Assembly (NCBI GenBank): GCA_029948255.1
Contig: JALIZF010001919.1
Coordinates: 1,364,001-1,428,000, forward strand
DNA from: Telmatactis stephensoni
Taxonomy: Eukaryota > Cnidaria > Anthozoa > Actiniaria > Isophelliidae
DNA length: 64,000 nt
Reading direction: 5' to 3'
A program made the position numbers and the translations under genes. Below are positions 61,332 through 64,000 of the stretch, piece after piece. Position 1 is the stretch's first letter. Each line of letters opens with the position of its first letter. Below the pieces are notes generated by a model. That model had not been told where the DNA came from and did no database searches. It saw only the letters and a list, made by a program, of their open reading frames with translations.

Positions 61332-62726
61332 CTCCCGTTTACGATGAGCTTTTGAAAAACGAAAACATAGGCCTAAAACTTCACATTCATGCACACATAC
61401 TTATAGTAAAATCAGACAGTTTAAACAGAGCGATTTTGAGTACTAGACGCAAACATTTTTTATGCGTATTTTGCGTCGCAAAAACTAAGGTATAGCTTGT
61501 CATGCAGAAAAGAAATACTCGGCGCTCAAACATATGCGCCAAAATACTGAAAACACGTTGCTATATTGTTGTTCTTTCTCTCTGGTAAATTGCACTGGTT
61601 TAAGTGTTCATTTGGCGGAGTTATGATTTTTCTTCTGATAGTATATGGGCTTCACTAGCTGCGACAATTTTAACTTTCAAGCGGCGTAAGAGATATCTCT
61701 TCAAGTCATCACTGTTTAGAGCCCAAAATCACGGATATACTTACTCAAAGTATCATAAAACACGCAGCAGAAATTTATTAAATTTGATATGTAAAGCAAC
61801 ATTTTTAAATTTCACTTGAATACAGTGCTTCAAACGCGCCGGAGTAGAATCAAACTCGTGTGTACAAATGCATGACCATGGCGTGATGCTTGCTAATTAT
61901 GTCACGGTACATTCCTTCGCGCCCGTGTTACGACGCATTTGCATATAGTGCCTTTACACTTCATTTCGATGCAATGCCTGCAACTAAAACTTCGAGAAGT
62001 AAGAAAAACCGTAGACTTGCTGCACGTTTGGCAAGAGAAAAAAGATGGAGGAGCCGCAACTAATTTTTCCAATTTCGAGTTTTGTGTGATCCTAGTTCAA
62101 ATAAAACCGCGGTATGCAAATGCGTCGTAACACGGGTGCGAAGGAATGTAGCCTGACATAATCAGCAAGCATCACGCCATCGTCATGCATTTGTACACAC
62201 GGGTTTGATTCTACTCCGGCGCGTTTGAAGCACTGTATTCAAGTGAAATTTAAAAATGTTGCTTTACATATCAAATTTAATAAATTTCTGCTGCGTGTTT
62301 TATGATACTTTGAGTAAGTATATCCGTGATTTTGGGCTCTAAACAGTGATGACTTGAAGAGATATCTCTTACGCCGCTTGAAAGTTAAAATTGTCGCAGC
62401 TAGTGAAGCCCATATACTATCAGAAGAAAAATCATAACTCCGCCAAATGAAAACTTAAACCAGTGCAATTTACCAGAGAGAAAGAACAACAATATAGCAA
62501 CGTGTTTTCAGTATTTTGGCGCATATGTTTGAGCGCCGAGTATTTCTTTTCTGCATGACAAGCTATACCTTAGTTTTTGCGACGCAAAATACGCATACAA
62601 AATGTTTGCGTCTAGTACTCAAAATCGCTCTGTTTAAACTGTCTGATTTTACTATAAGTATGTGTGCATGAATGTGAAGTTTTAGGCCTATGTTTTCGTT
62701 TTTCAAAAGCTCATCGTAAACGGGAG
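61332..62726. mobile_element. Giant hairpin: 614-base near-perfect inverted repeat with 167-base loop
   Basis: The left arm 61332-61945 and right arm 62113-62726 have equal length and are reverse complements with only about ten mismatches noticed by eye. The outer ends are CTCCCGTTTACGATGAGC and its complement; the inner ends are CGCATTTGCATA and TATGCAAATGCG. The loop (61946-62112) holds a 29-residue basic frame at 61974-62063 (MPATKTSRSKKNRRLAARLA...). No transposase and no clear target duplication were seen. It could be a foldback transposon or a recent palindromic duplication; a transcript would form long double-stranded RNA. Confidence 0.85.
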
Positions 62727-63004
62727 CCTTAAACGTGTGATGAACCGCGGCCAGTTAGCCCATACTCTCTATGTATTAACAGCTAAGAAAGAAACGTTTT
62801 ATAGGATTTTTATCCAGCTAAGGACACGCCATTTGGGCGCTTGTATAGGACGTTCGGGCGTATATACCTCAACTCATACAAGCCCTACCCTTTTCAGACT
62901 TCTCCAGCCTGAAAACCCCTTTCGCCCGAACATAGAGCTATAATGCTATATATCCTGGCTATCCTGGCGTGTAACCAGTCAATAGCCAAATAGGCAGCTA
63001 AAAC

Positions 63005-63727
63005 CCCATTTACACAGTGAGCCAAACTGGCAAGGCAAGGATGAATTTCGGCAAGGATCATTCTATTTTTCGGCAAGGGAAGGATAAACTGAATTTTCGC
63101 GTGTAAGAAGTAGTGTTCTGCCTTGCCTTGCCGATCTATATTTTAGATTTCGGACTACGTGTCGACGAGCTGACCCTTTTTGCGACAAAAACGGCAACTT
63201 GCCAAATTGCACACTCGTGTAAACGCCTTACCTTGCCTGGACGATACAATCTCGTACGCCGCAGGCCGAAAGTAACGCGGGCTCTGGGTACGAGATTGCG
63301 AACGATAGAAAATTGTCTCATGGAGCATGCGTAAATACAATATTGCGCATGCCCAATCTACCAAAAGTAAGGCTAAAACGTTTTTAAACATTTTTCCATT
63401 TTTTAAATTTTTTCAAGAGGAACAGTGAACAGCACTACGGATGCTAGGTTGTAGTTAAAAAATTTCTTTGACTGGTTTTGTGTTTTTGCACTAGCTCCTT
63501 TTTCGTCGGAATATTAAGGAGATATTTCTCAATCGAATTCTGGAATCACGTCCGCCATTTTAGTTTGGATTGCGCATGCTCAGTTGTGTTATTTTACAAA
63601 TGTCTCCTTCCGTTTCCAAGAAAAGCAAGGACGGAACAACTGCGTGTAAACTATCCTTGTCGAAAACTAGAATCATCCTTGCCGAAACTTATCCTTGCCT
63701 TGGCGTTTATTTTTCCGTGTAGATGAA
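63005..63727. mobile_element. MITE-like element with 85-base terminal inverted repeats
   Basis: Left CCATTTACACAGTGAGCC and the following GGCAAGGCAAGGAT, TTTCGGCAAGGAT and TCGGCAAGG blocks are mirrored in order at the right end (ATCCTTGCCTTGGCG ... GTGTAGATG). The 550-base centre has no coding gene that I recognise and contains GCGCATGC palindromes. Confidence 0.65.
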
Positions 63728-64000
63728 GTTTAAAGGTGATGTTGCGCGGGCCGATTTTCCGCGCAACAAATGTTGCCCGTAAAGTTCACTGTAAAGTTTA
63801 TGCCGTGGAGATACAAAACGCAACTATTTTTAGCAATATTTTTGCTTAGTGAACAAGTTGCAAACGTTTGATATGAACTTTAAAAACTTTTAACGCAAAA
63901 TTATCAATTTGACCAAGTCTTGCGCGGAAAATCGTTGTTGCGACCCCGGAGTTTCTGGAGGTATAATGCGGCATTTGAGCAACTCAAAGAACCCCTTAGC
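63728..64000. other. Intergenic to window end
   Basis: It contains TTGCGCGG/CCGCGCAA inverted motifs (63741-63775 and 63920) like those in the MITE at 19985-20249, possibly part of an element cut by the window edge. Confidence 0.3.

Noticed and set aside
61974..62063. Basic region of a bZIP protein in the hairpin loop ORF
   Set aside because: The N-x-x-A-A-x-x-C/S-R spacing does not fit and no leucine zipper follows.

Overview
The window looks like nuclear DNA of an anthozoan cnidarian, most likely a stony coral or close relative. It is AT-rich, with small exons, GT-AG introns and many microsatellites, LINE 3' fragments and inverted-repeat (MITE or foldback) elements. Three Hox-class genes of anthozoan type sit beside ordinary metazoan housekeeping genes. 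The species call is inference. The gene models were built by hand from splice sites, reading phase and remembered family features; no search was run.

Layout. 0-30 kb holds three two-exon homeobox genes separated by 10-13 kb: a Hox2-like gene with a YPWM motif (minus, 90-2287), a gene with a central/posterior-like homeodomain and no YPWM (minus, 12802-13776), and an anterior Hox gene with IYPWM (plus, 26681-29539). This combination matches my memory of the Acropora digitifera cluster, where anterior (PG1/PG2) Hox genes are linked to Anthox1a; that paper also describes a linked eve, which is not seen here. 31-57 kb holds three non-Hox genes: SNAPC1 (plus, 11 recognised coding exons), a small VOPP1/WBP1-like PPxY membrane protein (minus, convergent with SNAPC1), and an FBXL20/FBXL2-type F-box leucine-rich-repeat gene (plus, 16 coding exons, C-terminal CaaX box). 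57-64 kb has no gene I can support but carries several inverted repeats, including a 1.4-kb hairpin with 614-base arms.

How the parts may work together. The Hox genes encode sequence-specific transcription factors; two carry a PBC-interaction motif and the third a lone tryptophan motif. Sequence resembling Hox or Hox-PBC sites lies just upstream of all three, and four TAATTA cores sit upstream of the middle gene, so auto- or cross-regulation is plausible. SNAPC1 serves snRNA promoters and the F-box protein serves SCF ubiquitin ligases; they have no evident functional link to Hox and are probably ancient neighbours.

Limits. SNAPC1 and the VOPP1-like gene each need one extra base at one exon junction to stay in frame, which suggests a missed microexon or a lost G in the assembly. 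No non-coding RNA gene, CRISPR array or prokaryotic feature was found.
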